Of a stretch of 64,000 nucleotides of DNA, positions 35,373 through 46,894 are shown piece by piece. Numbering within the stretch: the stretch's first letter is position 1; every line of letters starts with the position of its first letter. The notes beneath the pieces were generated by a model. It did no database searches. It saw nothing but the letters and a program-made list of their open reading frames with translations, and was not told the DNA's origin. The translations under genes were made by a program, and so were the position numbers. Source of the DNA: Garcia nutans (lineage: Eukaryota; Streptophyta; Magnoliopsida; Malpighiales; Euphorbiaceae); contig CANTUV010000024.1 in the NCBI GenBank assembly GCA_947685225.1, forward strand, positions 25,562,001-25,626,000. Reading direction: 5' to 3'.

Positions 35373-37278
35373 TGTGAGCGGGGATTTTCACCCCCACTCC
35401 CGGTGTAATGGTTCTTGCGACTTTGACACTGCTTAGGCTTAGGGCCTTAGAGAACACGGACCTAAGCCCGGAGAAAATGGAGTCGCCGCCCGGAGAAAAT
35501 GGAGTCGCCACCCGAACGGGCTAGGAAAAAGAAAGGGGTGGATGACTCGATTCCTAAGGAATCCCCAACCCCCTAATGGGTTTGAAAAGTTGGGTACGTG
35601 TGGGGAAGGTGAGAAATGGCCCAGCACCCCCACAACGCCCGGTTCATTGGAACCGGCCTCCTTTGCAGGTCTTAATATTATAAAATTCTCAAATATAACA
35701 ATATTATCCATATTACATGTAACAATTAAAATAAAGCATCATTATATTAAAATCAAAGCAATGTCCAAACAAAGCAAATAAATGGACACCCATCCGAGGA
35801 TGGAAACATGTCCTTACATCGTCCATTTCTAAACTAAATAGGACACCCACCGAAAGGTGGAAACATGTCCTTTACATTGGTCCAAATATAAAAGCAATTT
35901 AAATTACATAAAATTTAACTAATGAGGTACCCACAAAGTGGAAACATACCTCTTACAATTTTAATACCAAAACAAACAAATAATAATCATAATAATAAAG
36001 AAAATATCCATCCATGATAAATTAAATAAATCAAGCATTGAAAATAAATCAACCATCAAAACATATAATAAACTACATAATCAAATCTAAAATTAAATAA
36101 AGTAATAAATTTATAAATTTAGAATTTGCATCTTAGAATAGGATTTTTGAAACTTAGGGTTTTATAAATTTAAGAAAGTAGTAAGGGTTTTGGTTAATCA
36201 AATTAAGGTTTAGAGCTAACATCATGAAATTAGGGTTTTGGAACCTTAAGACATTATGGTTTATAATTTTAAAAGATTGGGATTAGGGTTTTAGATTTTT
36301 TAGGTTTACTAAAGAAAAAGATTTGTGAGATTTATTGGATTTGGGCTTAAGGGTTTGTTATGTATACTAGATGGGGGTTTGAAAAATGAGGTTTTGGTAT
36401 TTTGGGAATAAATTATGGTTTTCTCGGATTGAGTTTTAAGATGATTAAGGTTTAGAAAAATTAAGGGATTAAGACATTGGTTTAGGGTTTTTGAGAATTG
36501 ATAAGATAGTTTAGGGTTTTATATATTTTGGAAAACATATTCAATCGTAGGATTTAAGAGAGCAGTTTAGATTTTTATAGAAATAATTAAGATTAAAGTT
36601 TTTAGAAACTGCAAAGAAGTTTAGGGCTTAGAGAATTAAGAAGATAGTTGGGGGTTTTTGGATTTCTCTAGATTTTTGAACTATTGGATGAAACAATAAT
36701 GAACAGAATGTATAATTAGGGTTTATCATCTTATACTATTGAATCAAAGTGATAACAAAAATAAACAAATGAAAAACCAGTAAGAACAAAAATGATATAA
36801 CAATTGAATGTTTAAGCAAATTCTAGATTAAGACACAAAACCTGAGTTGAAGGTTCCTCCAAATTATTTTCTGGATGAACAATAACAAAGGCAGTGTTGT
36901 TGCCTTTGATGGATTGATTGTTTGATGATTGAAACTTGTTGCTAATTCCTTTTGCCGTCTTCTGCCTTTTCTGGTTTCAATCTTTCTTAATCTCAATGGC
37001 CGCTCTCTGCTTTTTTTTTTTAGGGTTTTCCGTGTTCTGTCTCCCTCCTCCCCTTTGTTCTTGTTTTAATGTGGTATTTATATGAAAATAAAGAGTCCTA
37101 ATCCTATTTTAATAAGGAAATACCAATTGTTTAGGAAAAATTAAAAAACTGGGTAAAACAAGGTTTTGACAAAAAATCGGCAGCTCTGGGCTGTATGGGC
37201 AAAAATTGCACTAGCAAAAATAGGCGCAGCGGGCGAATTCATGCAAGAACAGGCAACAGCGAAATGGGCTGCCGCACG
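35373..37278 (-). repeat. 5' LTR of A3, U3 end lost
   Basis: The minus-strand end CCGCTCACA is at 35373; the LTR runs to about 37278, where C2 gag begins with no LTR start visible. A duplicated GGAGTCGCC-containing word lies at 35470-35512. It has AAACCCTA-like motifs (36120-36720) and a minus-strand TATA box at 37082-37075. U3 beyond the TATA box is unlike the other subfamilies. Confidence 0.78.
37075..37082 (-). promoter_or_regulatory. TATA box of A3 5' LTR
   Basis: TATAAATA on the minus strand, followed by a GGGGAGGAGGGAG stretch like that after the TATA box in B and E. Confidence 0.5.
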
Positions 37279-37750
37279 ACTCTCTGAGAAAGTCAGCATA
37301 AGACAAGGTAGGTGGATCATCCATAGCGTGAGGCACTGTTTTCCACCAGTCATATGCATCCTTCTGCAATAATGACCTAGCATAATCAAATTTTTCCTCT
37401 GGAGTGGCTTGCAATTGAATAAAGATCCTCTGTACTTTATCTAGCCACTGCTCAGCCACTGCTGGATCTATAGTACCCAGAAAATCTTCTGCCCCAAACT
37501 TCCTCAACTTATCATAATGTCTCACTGGTACTTGAGGCTGAGGTGGTGGTGGCGGTGGTTGCACTGGTGTTTGTCTCATCACTTCTATCATATGCCTGAA
37601 CCAAGCTGGTGGAACCTCATCACCAACTGGTCTCCCTGACCCAGAAGCAGGTGCCTCACCGGCTCTATCAATTCTAACCTCATCTCTACTCTCTTCCGGA
37701 GCTACACTCTCCGCACTTCCCTCAACAAACTGACGTGAATGAGGATCCAT
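37279..37750 (-). pseudogene. gag fragment of C2
   Basis: The ATG is at 37750 (MDPHSRQFVEGSAESVAPEE). The fragment continues through a proline tract (QPPPPPPQPQVPVRHYD), KFGAEDFLGTIDPAVAEQW and FDYARSLLQKDAYDWWKTV to SYADFLRES, where it switches to unrelated sequence. The frame is open to the breakpoint, so this part is less decayed than the C1 gag. It is the proper-orientation reference that shows the C1 gag is inverted. Gag forms the RNA-containing particle. Confidence 0.88.
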
Positions 37751-37898
37751 TACAACCTATATCTGCAAACATAGCAGAATACACCTTATTAAAGATCAGA
37801 GACTGCCAATACTAAATATATATTTTATTCAAAACCAACTTTTAAAATCAAAATATCATTTTTCTTACAGTTTACCTAGGTTGAGAATCTCAAGCCTA

Positions 37899-37911
37899 GG
37901 CTCTGATACCA
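37899..37911 (-). other. PBS of C2, initiator tRNA-Met
   Basis: Minus strand reads TGGTATCAGAGCC, the complement of the last 13 bases of tRNA-iMet including CCA; the following sequence no longer matches the tRNA. This is the normal state for the family, unlike C1. Confidence 0.88.
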
Positions 37912-38574
37912 AAACAATTGTAACACCCCTATACCCCGTATACGTACACAGCATGCTAATACGATCGTAATATACGTATACTGAATATAGAAATGTCACG
38001 GTTACAAAACACACATGACATGACTCTTATATACTATGAACAAATTCAAAACTTTTAAATGAGTTTATAAAACGAAATAGATAGAAAGTTTATTTAAAAC
38101 GCAGCGGAAAATATAACAAATGTTTCCCAATACATTTGCATCAAAATCAAAAGTTACAAATATAAAATATATACATGAGTGGCAGCTCTTCTCTGATCTT
38201 TAAGTCCAAAAATCAACTCTTCAACGCCTAGACTCACTAGGTCTAGAGGAACTCTCGGGTTCAATCCTGTCACCTGCGCGATGAACCACAATCGCGCTGA
38301 GCCAACAGCTCAGTAGAACAAACTATAATGATATTATGCTATGTCATACATTCAAACAATATAGATCATACTCAATACACTTTATTTTATGGATGTTACA
38401 TTTCATTATTTCAATAATTGTATCATCATCCATTACTCACACATTTAACATAGACACACATGGGCCCAACAAGCATTTAATATGATATTCAAAGTTCAGA
38501 GTTACTGCTTTGGTTTATAATCACAATGATCAAGCCCGTAGGCAATATATATCATATCTCTATCCATGGATAGT

Positions 38575-38897
38575 GTAACAGACCCAGTCTCTTGGACCAT
38601 CAACCCATTAACATGAGGAGATCCTCAACCCGGCTAGACTGTTACTAGTAACAGACCCAGTCTCTTGGACCATCAACCCATTAACATGAGGAGATCCTCA
38701 ACCCGGCTAGACTGTTACTAGTAACAGACCCAGTCTCTTGGACCATCAACCCGACTAATCGAGGAGATCCTCAACCCGGCTAGACTGTTACTTTTCATAA
38801 ATTTCATTTTCACATTTCATTTAGTGTAACAGACCCAGTCTCTTGGATCATCAATTCAATTCAATTGAAGAGATCCTCAACCCGGCTAGACTGTTAC
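38575..38897. repeat. four-copy, about 73-bp repeat bounded by GTAACAG/CTGTTAC
   Basis: Starts at 38575, 38648 and 38721 are exactly 73 bp apart; a fourth, diverged copy starts at 38826. Each unit opens GTAACAGACCCAGTCTC and closes GGCTAGACTGTTAC, so the edges are inverted repeats. C1 has one unit per LTR. Confidence 0.85.
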
Positions 38898-39424
38898 CTT
38901 TATATAGGCATGCCACCAAAACCAGTACTCTGAAATTTGAATAAACATATTAGGCACACAACCATTTTATATATCTCTTTATAAATCTTTTTCTCAATTC
39001 ATTTCTCATTCCACAATCAACTAGGCAAACATGCCTCATTTGAATCAATATAGCCAATCACAATGGCTTTACACATCATCTTATCATCACATCTTTCATT
39101 TTCATAACACATACATATACCATATTACATTTCATGAGGTTCATATTGTATAAAACATAACATTATTCAAACATATCAACAATACAATGAAATTACTTAG
39201 TACATTCACACTCAAATGTATAAGTTCCAAAATCACATGAATGTATGTTATAATGCAAGGTTTGTACTTACCTCAAAAGAAATCCACACAATTCTAAACA
39301 CTTCCTCTTAACAAGTCCTTCACCAAATAATTAAGGCAATTCACCTTCTTCACAACCTAATTCAGAACAATGAGGAAACTCACATAAGATCATAAGGCTA
39401 AGAATCAATTAAGGCAAACTCTAA

Positions 39425-39710
39425 ACTGGACACGCTCACCCACACGGGCGTGTCCCTGACCGTGCCCTAACTCCACAACACAGAAGCATTTACACGTTCA
39501 GGACCACGGGCGTGTAATACCTACTGTCTCTCAGAAGCATCGACACGTCCAACATCACGAACGTGTTCCTGGCCGTGTCAATTCCCCAAAATCACAGTAG
39601 CTATGACACGCTCACTAACACGGGCGTGTTAATGGCCGTGTCACACCTACTGCCATCCAACACAATTGACACGCCTAAAGACCTGGACGTGCTCCTGAGC
39701 GTGTCAGGCC
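39425..39710. repeat. ACGGGCGTGTC palindromic-word array in C2 LTR
   Basis: Counterpart of 15974-16267, with the same spacing of CACGGGCGTGTC, GGCCGTGTC and GACACGC words. Confidence 0.7.
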
Positions 39711-40570
39711 AAAAACCCAGATTCCGGCCAAAACAACAATCCAACCAACAAACAACAATTTTCCACCATCTTCCACTTCAACAAAACTCAACTAGACACA
39801 CCCAAAACCATAACAACCTTGCAAAAACACCAACACAACTCAAAATACACATCCAACACCAAATCACAACATCATCAAAAACTCTAAACACAACCACAAC
39901 TCAATCTTAACCAACAAACTTATTCTTCCTTTCAATCTTACTCTTTTCTTCAATCCAACCCAAGAATCAAAGATCAAGTAAACCCAACACTCTTAAACAC
40001 AACACACTCAAACATATCCATACCAACAACCATAAATCACCAAACCCACAACACAAACTCAAAGAAAACAAGGGAATCAAGAGGAAACTTACCAAGAATG
40101 AAGAAAACTCTTAGATTCCTCCTTGATCTCTTGAAAACTTCTTCAATCTTGAGCTTGGAAGGTCAAATCTCTCCCTCTCTCTTGTTCTCTTGCTGCTGCC
40201 GTCCAAAGCAAAGAAAGAAGAAGAAAAGGAAAATGAGAGACACGAGAAGAGAGGAAGAAGGAAGAAAAGGAAAAGAAAGAAAAGTCAAACATTAACCCTC
40301 TCTCTCCTCAAAACATTCTCCTCCACACAAATAAAAAATAAAATAATCTCAAACATCACCATCCACCCATCTTAATCCACTAACTCAATTTCAAAATAAT
40401 TACCTTTATACCCTTCAAACAAATATTTTTATATGTTAAGTATATCACAATATATACAACATATACACATTACTCTAACCTCAACTCTCTTTCCAATAAA
40501 ATAAATACACTTAATCCAGTAATAACAATAATTACTCCAATACTTCTAGGGTACATTTTGGGATATTACA

Positions 40571-41146
40571 TTACTTTATTTTTCATTATGTAAGGGGTAT
40601 GTTTCCACATTACGGGTATCTCATTAATTAAACTTCATGTAATTTAAATTATTTTTCATATTTTGGGATTAATGTAAAGGATATGTTTCCACCTTTTGGT
40701 GGGTGTCCTAGTTAGTTTTAGACTTTGGACAATGTAAGGGCATGTTTCCATCCTTGGATGGGTGTCCACTTACTTATTTTGTTTGGACATTGCTATGATT
40801 TTAATAAAGTAATTATTTATTCTTATGATCGCAGGTAGTTTGGATAATGTCACTATATTTAAAAATTTTATAATATTAAGACCTGAAAAGGAGGTCGATT
40901 CCAATGAACTGAGCATTGTGGGTCATTCTCACCTTCTCCACACATACCCAACTTTCTGAACCCAATAAGGGGTTGGGGATTCCTTAGGAATCCAGTCATC
41001 CACCCCTTTCTTTTTTCCCAACCCGTCTGGGTGGCAACTCCATTTTCTCCGGGTTTAGGCCTGTGTTCTCTAAGGCCCTGAGCCTAACAATGTCGAAGTC
41101 TCAAGAACCATTCCACCGGGTGTGGGGGTGAAAATCCCTTCTCACA
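40571..41146 (+). repeat. 5' LTR of A4, 3' part only
   Basis: It starts inside the LTR at the position of about 6310 in A1, directly after the C2 LTR, and ends CTTCTCACA at 41146. It contains the hairpin trio (about 40590-40770). U3 and the promoter are lost. Confidence 0.8.
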
Positions 41147-42086
41147 ATGGAGAACCTAAGCCTTTCAACCCAAAGACTAAAGCTCATGTAATTGCCTAGT
41201 TACTTTCCTTAGGTTTTACCCCAAATGCTTGTTGTTTGACTATGGTTAATTTATCTTAGTTTAAATCATGGCTTATTTAGTTTGTTCTTTTTCTAATATG
41301 ACCTAATTACATTGTGAGCTTAAATAATTTTTTTCTCTAAATCCAAAAGACCAAAGCTATTTTCAAAATTTTCAAAATAGCCTTGGGACATAAATCTTTG
41401 CCAAAACTAAGTCAAAAAAAATTTTCTTTTCTCATGACTCAAATACAAAGCCCAAAATTCATTTTTTCTAAAACCTTTTTACAATGGGCTTAGAAACAAA
41501 ATTATTTTCATAACCTTTTTAAAGAGCTTAAGAATATTTAAGTCAATTATGGAAATACTAAAAATCAATTGTGAACCTAGTTTATACGAATAATTATTAA
41601 TCATGGGCTTATTTTTGGCATGAATCATTAGTTACTTTTTTAAGTAAGAAATCTATTTATAATAAACCTCTTAATTTAGTTTTAATCTAATATAGCATAA
41701 AAGCTCCTTTAGTTGAGTGGATGGATTAAAGCCTAATTAATGGGAATTATCATGAACTGATTTCCATGTTTGAAAAAATAACTATTGGTTGAAACGTTTG
41801 AGGGAATTATTCAAAAATAAAATATCCCATGTTGGTATTTTATTAACCATATACCTAGGAAAAGAGACTCGCCATTCGTGTGTGAAAGTTATAAGGTTGG
41901 AAGGGACAACCTAGCTATCTTTGTTTATTGTTTGTGCATACATGCATACATACATTTGCATCACATATCATTGATCCTTTTTGACTCATAGCTCTAGATT
42001 ACAACAGTTCAAAAGCCTATGACAATCCAACCTATGCCGGTGATGAAGAATCCAGCAGCAACTTAGTTAGCTTTTCACCAAAAGAA
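41147..42086 (+). other. A4 leader with PBS deleted
   Basis: After LTR end and ATGG the sequence jumps to GAACCTAAGCC, which in A1 and B lies about 210-240 bp past the PBS. Only TGG of the PBS remains. The rest matches the common leader. Confidence 0.75.
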
Positions 42087-42810
42087 ATGGAACCTGAGCA
42101 GATTCAAAAGATGTTGGATGATGCCCTTGAAGTCAAGATGGAAGAATTAAAAGGGGCCCTAGCTGAGATCATGAAGAGTCAAATGGCTACAATGTTTGGG
42201 AACACTGCTGAAGCATCCGCAAGCACCAAGAAAGACAAGGGAAAGGCTAAAGTTGGTGCAGTAGCTTTTGATGATGACAAGGTAGTCATTGATGATGATG
42301 AGGACTGGGCTCAATACTTTCAAGATCCTCAAGACAAGAAGAAGGAGCCGAAGGTTGTTGAAAGATCAGCTGTGGAAAAGACTAAAACTTCATATGTTGA
42401 GAAGTTGATCACTGACCTAGGAAATAAGTTTTAAAAGAAGCTAAAAACTGAAGAAATGTCTGAGGTCGACAAGTTATTTGAGCTAGATGAAGAGGTTCCG
42501 TACAAGTTCAAGATGTCATCCTTTGTAAAGTTTAATGGAACTGAAAATCCTCATCTCCATATGAAGCAATATATCACTGCTATGCAATCTGCCTGAGCTA
42601 CTAAGGGTCAAACTTTAAGATACTTCATGCTCTCATTGGATCCTATTATCCAAAATTGGTTCAACACCGTAAATGATGGCACTCAAAAGAGCTGGGATTT
42701 ACTATATAAGGCCTTCATCCAACAATATGGATATAATGTTGAATTGGAAGTTACTTTAATGGAGGTGGAGTCCATTAGACAAAGGTCAAATGAGAACTTC
42801 ATGGACTATG
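42087..42810 (+). pseudogene. gag pseudogene of A4, 5' part
   Basis: The reading starts MEPEQIQKMLDDALEVKMEE at 42087, with an open extension upstream (SSSNLVSFSPKE). It has a lysine-rich linker, the acidic VVIDDDEDWAQYFQDPQD segment, a stop at 42432, then the capsid-like core (FKMSSFVKFNGTENPHLHMK, a stop near 42594, MLSLDPIIQNWFN, FIQQYGYN) and ends at SNENFMDY where B is inserted. It is close to A1 gag over the same span, which links the gag-only elements to this pol-bearing one. Gag would build the cytoplasmic particle. Confidence 0.85.
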
Positions 42811-44975
42811 TGTAGACCTTTAATTTTTGACCCATTCAAATTCGATAGTCTAAAATAATTTTTTGTGGCATTTTATTTATTTTAATAATATTTTAATTAC
42901 TAATATTATTTCATAGTTATTTTTAATAAAAATAAAAAATATAAAAAATAAAAATAAATAAAAATAAAAATTGGCCACGGAAGAATCGGCCATGAAAAAA
43001 TTCATCGCTGAAAAGTTGGGACGAAATGGCCTTAGGCTAATTTCGCCCCCGCAACCCGCAAATTCCCACACCAACTTTTTCTCTAGCGAAATTTTTCCAC
43101 AGCAGTTTTTTTCGCCAGCGAAATTATTTCAATGCAATTTTTTTTCGGAAACCAAATTCAATTTGGTTTCAGTTTCCTTTTCTTAATTAATATTAGATTC
43201 CATGAGCAACTAAGATTAATCATAAAAATCTTCTATAAATAAGGACTAAAAACAACGCAGAAGGGGGGAGGAAAATCGAGTGAAGGAAAAACATAGAAAA
43301 GTGATCGGACTTTAAAACTTTTTGGCAGAGATTAACGATCAAAATTTTGAGAGAAGCAAACAAGCAATTCAATCCATCAAAGGCAACCATCTCGCCTTTG
43401 TTCTTGTTTATCCAAGAAGTAATTTTTAGTAGAACCAACAAACGAAGGTATAAATATCTAATTTTTTCTTTACAATAGCTTGAATCATTAAACTCTTTCT
43501 TTTGATTCTAAAAACTTTAGAACCCTAATTTACTTTTTCTAAACCTTAGAACCTTAAATCGTCTCCTCTATTTTCAAAAACCCTAAAATCCTAATTCGTT
43601 TCTTTTGTTTTCCCAAAAACCTTAAATCGTTCTTAAACCCTAAAAATCATCCTTTTGTTTCCCTAAAACCTCAAAAACCCTAATGTATTCCTTCTATCCG
43701 TAAAAATCCTAAATTGTTTCTTTTGTTTCCAAAAACCTTAAATCATTTTTCTTATTTCCTAAAGCTTTTAAAAACCCTAAACTATTTTCTTCAACTTGAA
43801 AACCAAAACAGTGAACCTCAAACCAATTATTCTATACCCTAATTTTTCTAAAACCTTAATTCCCTCAAAACCAAAAAAGTAAACCCTAGTTTTCCTAAAC
43901 CCTAATCCTTTAAAACTTAAAACCTTATAAATCTAAATATTGAAATTCAATATAGTAAATCCCAAATAATAATCCAGTAACCGTAAATCATAAACCTAAT
44001 GTTTTAATATCCAAACCCTAATTTCATGATTTTTCCCTTCAAACCCTAATTTGATTAATCAAAGAACCTTATCAATCCCTTAAATTATAAAACCTTAATC
44101 CATTTTAATTCCCTTAAAAATTACAGTAGCTTAAACCAATAAATTCTAAAACCCTAAACATTAAATAAAGAATCTTAAATAAAAACAGTAGCCTTAAATT
44201 GTATCTTTACTTGCTTTATTTATTTTTAGATTTGATTGTGTAGTTCATTATATACTTTGATTTATTTTATATGCTTTGATTTATTTAAGTTCAATGCTTG
44301 CTTTATTTAAATTATCATGGATGAATGTTTATATTTTGATTGATGTTTAATATCTTTGGCGAATGATTTATTTATGATGAATGGTTATTTAATTTTATCG
44401 ATTTATTTAGATTTCCAAATGTTGTAAGAGGTATGTTTCCACTTGGTGGGTACTTCATTAGTTAAATATCATGTAATTTAAATTGCTTTTATATTTTAGA
44501 TCAATGTAAAGGATTTGTTTCTACCTTTCGGTGGGTGTCCTATTTAGGCATGGATTATGTAAGGGCATGTTTCCATCTTCGGATGGTGTCCATTTATTTG
44601 TGTTGCTTAGACATTGTTTTGATTTTAATGATTCTTTCTTTCAATTGTTGCGTGTAATATGGATCATATTGTTATACTTAAGAATTTTATAATATTAAGA
44701 CCTATAAAGGAGGCCGGTTCCAATGAACCGGGCGTTGTGGGGGTGCTGGGCCATTTCTCACCTTCCCCACACGTACCCAACTTTTCTAACCCATTAAGGG
44801 GTTGGGGATTCCTTAGGAATCTAGTCATCCACCCCTTTCTTTTTCCCGGCATATCCGGGTGGCGACTTCATTTTCTCCGGACCTAGGTCTTTATTCTCTA
44901 AGGCCCCGAGCCTAAACAGTGCCGAAGTCGCAAGAACCATTTCACCGAGAGTGGGGGCGAAAATCCCCGCTCATA
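42811..44975 (+). repeat. 5' LTR of B (2165 bp)
   Basis: It starts TGTAGACC and ends CGCTCATA (CACA decayed). U3 differs from A1 and E: it is AT-rich with GCGAAAT and GGCCATG words (42970-43140). TATA box at 43234. The downstream half has many AAACCCTA-like motifs (43490-44170) and the hairpin trio (44430-44590). Confidence 0.9.
43234..43241 (+). promoter_or_regulatory. TATA box of B 5' LTR
   Basis: CTATAAATA, followed by AAACAACGCAGAAGGGGGGAG; the same context surrounds 50668 in the 3' LTR. Confidence 0.6.
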
Positions 44976-44976
44976 G

Positions 44977-44994
44977 TGGTGACTCCACTGGAGA
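44977..44994 (+). other. PBS of B, tRNA-Arg type, decayed
   Basis: TGGTGACTCCACTGGAGA, two changes from the A1 PBS, one base after the LTR. Confidence 0.78.
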
Positions 44995-46075
44995 CTGGAG
45001 AAGTTGATTCCGTTGGTCTTTATATTATTCTATTCTTTCTTATAATGATATTATCCATTGCATCATATTAGATTGCATCGTGTGCGTGAGTTAGGACGCC
45101 CATGTTACCCATGTTGTGTTATGTAAGGGATACCATACTTTCACTCAAGGTATGGAGATCGAGCATGGCATAACCACTCATAGCCTCGTACCATTTGGTA
45201 TATACTTGCTATGGGAACCTAAGCCTTTTTACCCAAAGACTAAAGCTCATGTAATTGGCCTAGTTACTTTCCTTAGGTCTTACCCCAAATGCATGTTGTT
45301 TGACTATGGTTAGTTTATCTTAGTCTAAATCATGGCTTATTTGGTTTGTTCTTTTTCTAATATTACCTAAGTACATTGTAAGCTCAAAATAAATTTTTCT
45401 TTAAACTCCAAAAGACCAGAGCTATTTTCAAAACTTTTTAAAATGGTCTTTGGACATAAAACTTTTCTAAAAACAAATCAAAAATTCTTTTGCTCATGGC
45501 CCAAATACTAAGCCCAAAATCCATTTTTTTCTAAAATATTTTTACAATGGGCTTAGAAACAAAATTGTTTTCATCCAACTTTTTCTTACAAAGAGCTTGC
45601 AAATTACTTAGGTTAATTACGAAATACCAAAAATCAATTGTGAGCCTAGTTTATACTAAGAATAATTAATCATGGGCTTGTTTTTGGCATGAATCACTAG
45701 TTACTTTTTCAAGTGAGAAATCTATTTATAATAAATCTCTTAATTTAGTTTTAATCCAATATAGCATAAAAGCTACTATAGTTGGTTGAATGGATTAAAA
45801 CTTAATTAATTGGAATTATCATGAACTGATTTCCATTTTTGCAAATATAACTATTGGTTGAAACATCCGAGGGAGTTATTCAAAAAATAAGATACCCCAT
45901 GTTGGTTTTTTGTTAACCATATTACCTAGGAAAAGAGACTTGACATTTGTGTGTGGATGTTATCAGGTTGGAAGGAACGCCCTATTTGTTCCTGTATGTT
46001 AATTGTTTGTGCATACATGCATACATACATACATTTGCATCTCATATCATTAATCCTTTCTAGCTCATTGGGAGG
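44995..46075 (+). other. B leader, noncoding
   Basis: Matches the leaders of A1, A2 and A3. ATACATGCATACATACATACAT is at about 46012-46035. No sustained ORF. Confidence 0.7.
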
Positions 46076-46894
46076 ATGGATGCAAACCAGCTAAGGGATA
46101 TAATTGATGAAGTTGTCAAAGCTAGGATGGCTGAGCTACAAGATCAATTGGTTGAAATTATGAAGACCCAATTGATTCAAATTCTGGAGATCATCAGCAA
46201 TGCTAATGAGGCATCTCCCATTGACATAAGAAAGAAGGGAAAGGCAGCATCAATGGGAAACATGCTCACTAATAGAGATCGAATGAAAAATGAGAGATCA
46301 ATCCCTATTCTACAAGACCAATAGAACCATGTGCTACCTAAGTGGAGCAATAAGGGCGGCTATCACCCTAGTGGGCAAAGTCAAAGGGAAAAAGGAGGTG
46401 TTGAGAAAGATGCAACAACTGAACCAATAAAGAAGCGTAAATTTTTAGACTTAAGGGAACCTTTGTCAAAGATGTCAGAAAATCTAATGAAAATGGATTT
46501 GCTACAACCATTGGCACCTCGGCCTCTACATAAGCCTCTACCACCAAATTTTGATGCCAAGGTCTTCTGTCAATTCCATCTAATGCAAGGCCATGAGACA
46601 GATAAATATGTTTGATTAAGACATAAAATCCAAGATTTGATTGACAGTGGAAAGCTGCCTGAGCCTGATAAGCCCAAGACTAAGAATAATCCTCTGTCTA
46701 AATTTGGAAGGGCACCATCGCTTACAAACTTCATTAAGAGTTTTATCTTGTCATCTTATCATGATATGGATAGAGAAGCTACTAAAGATGATGTGCTACT
46801 AAGCAAGCTTGGACTAACTGTGGATGATGAAGCAATGATCCTTGATGATGGAAAAAATCCTTGCCTCCAACTCAACAAACTTTCCTTAGCTTGA
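46076..46894 (+). pseudogene. short gag-like gene of B, two stops
   Basis: A single reading frame of 273 codons with only two in-frame stops (46322 TAG and 46613 TGA). Parts: N-terminal helix MDANQLRDIIDEVVKARMAE, then IMKTQLIQILEI, linker, FLDLREPLSKMSENLMK, Pro-rich LQPLAPRPLHKPLPPNFD, zinc-knuckle-like FCQFHLMQGHETDKYV (last Cys changed to Tyr, 46560-46610) and C-terminal LIDSGKLPEPDKPKTK to the end NKLSLA. The capsid-like core of A1 and A4 gag is missing. The same short form occurs in A3, so the loss predates both insertions. It may act in RNA binding; this is a guess. Confidence 0.82.

Larger units (their letters stand above)
29690..37278 (-). mobile_element. A3: gag-only Tat-like element, 5' LTR truncated, split by solo LTR E
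   Basis: In minus-strand sense it has a truncated 5' LTR (37278-35373), PBS (35371-35354), a leader split by solo LTR E, a short gag (32202-31409) and a 3' noncoding region down to about 29690, where A2 or an unassigned patch interrupts it. Its gag is the short form shared with B. Its U3 differs from those of A1, B and E. Confidence 0.78.
37279..40570 (-). mobile_element. C2: remnant of a C-family (Tekay/Del-like) element
   Basis: In minus-strand sense it has a complete 5' LTR (40570-37919), a 7-bp spacer, a standard tRNA-iMet PBS, a leader and the first part of gag, which stops abruptly at about 37279 against A3 LTR sequence. Pol and 3' LTR are missing. The outer right flank is TTACT (40571-40575); no matching TSD is present at the left because that end is lost. 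Confidence 0.82.
37919..40570 (-). repeat. 5' LTR of C2 (2652 bp)
   Basis: Plus-strand ends are TGTAACACCCC at 37919 and GGGATATTACA at 40570. It is similar to the C1 LTR but carries a four-copy 73-bp expansion (38575-38897), and it has the ACACG/CGTGTC array at 39425-39710. Confidence 0.88.

Noticed and set aside
36120..36720. Interstitial telomere or ancient chromosome fusion point
   Set aside because: TTTAGGG words are scattered, not tandem, and occupy a fixed place in each Tat-like LTR.
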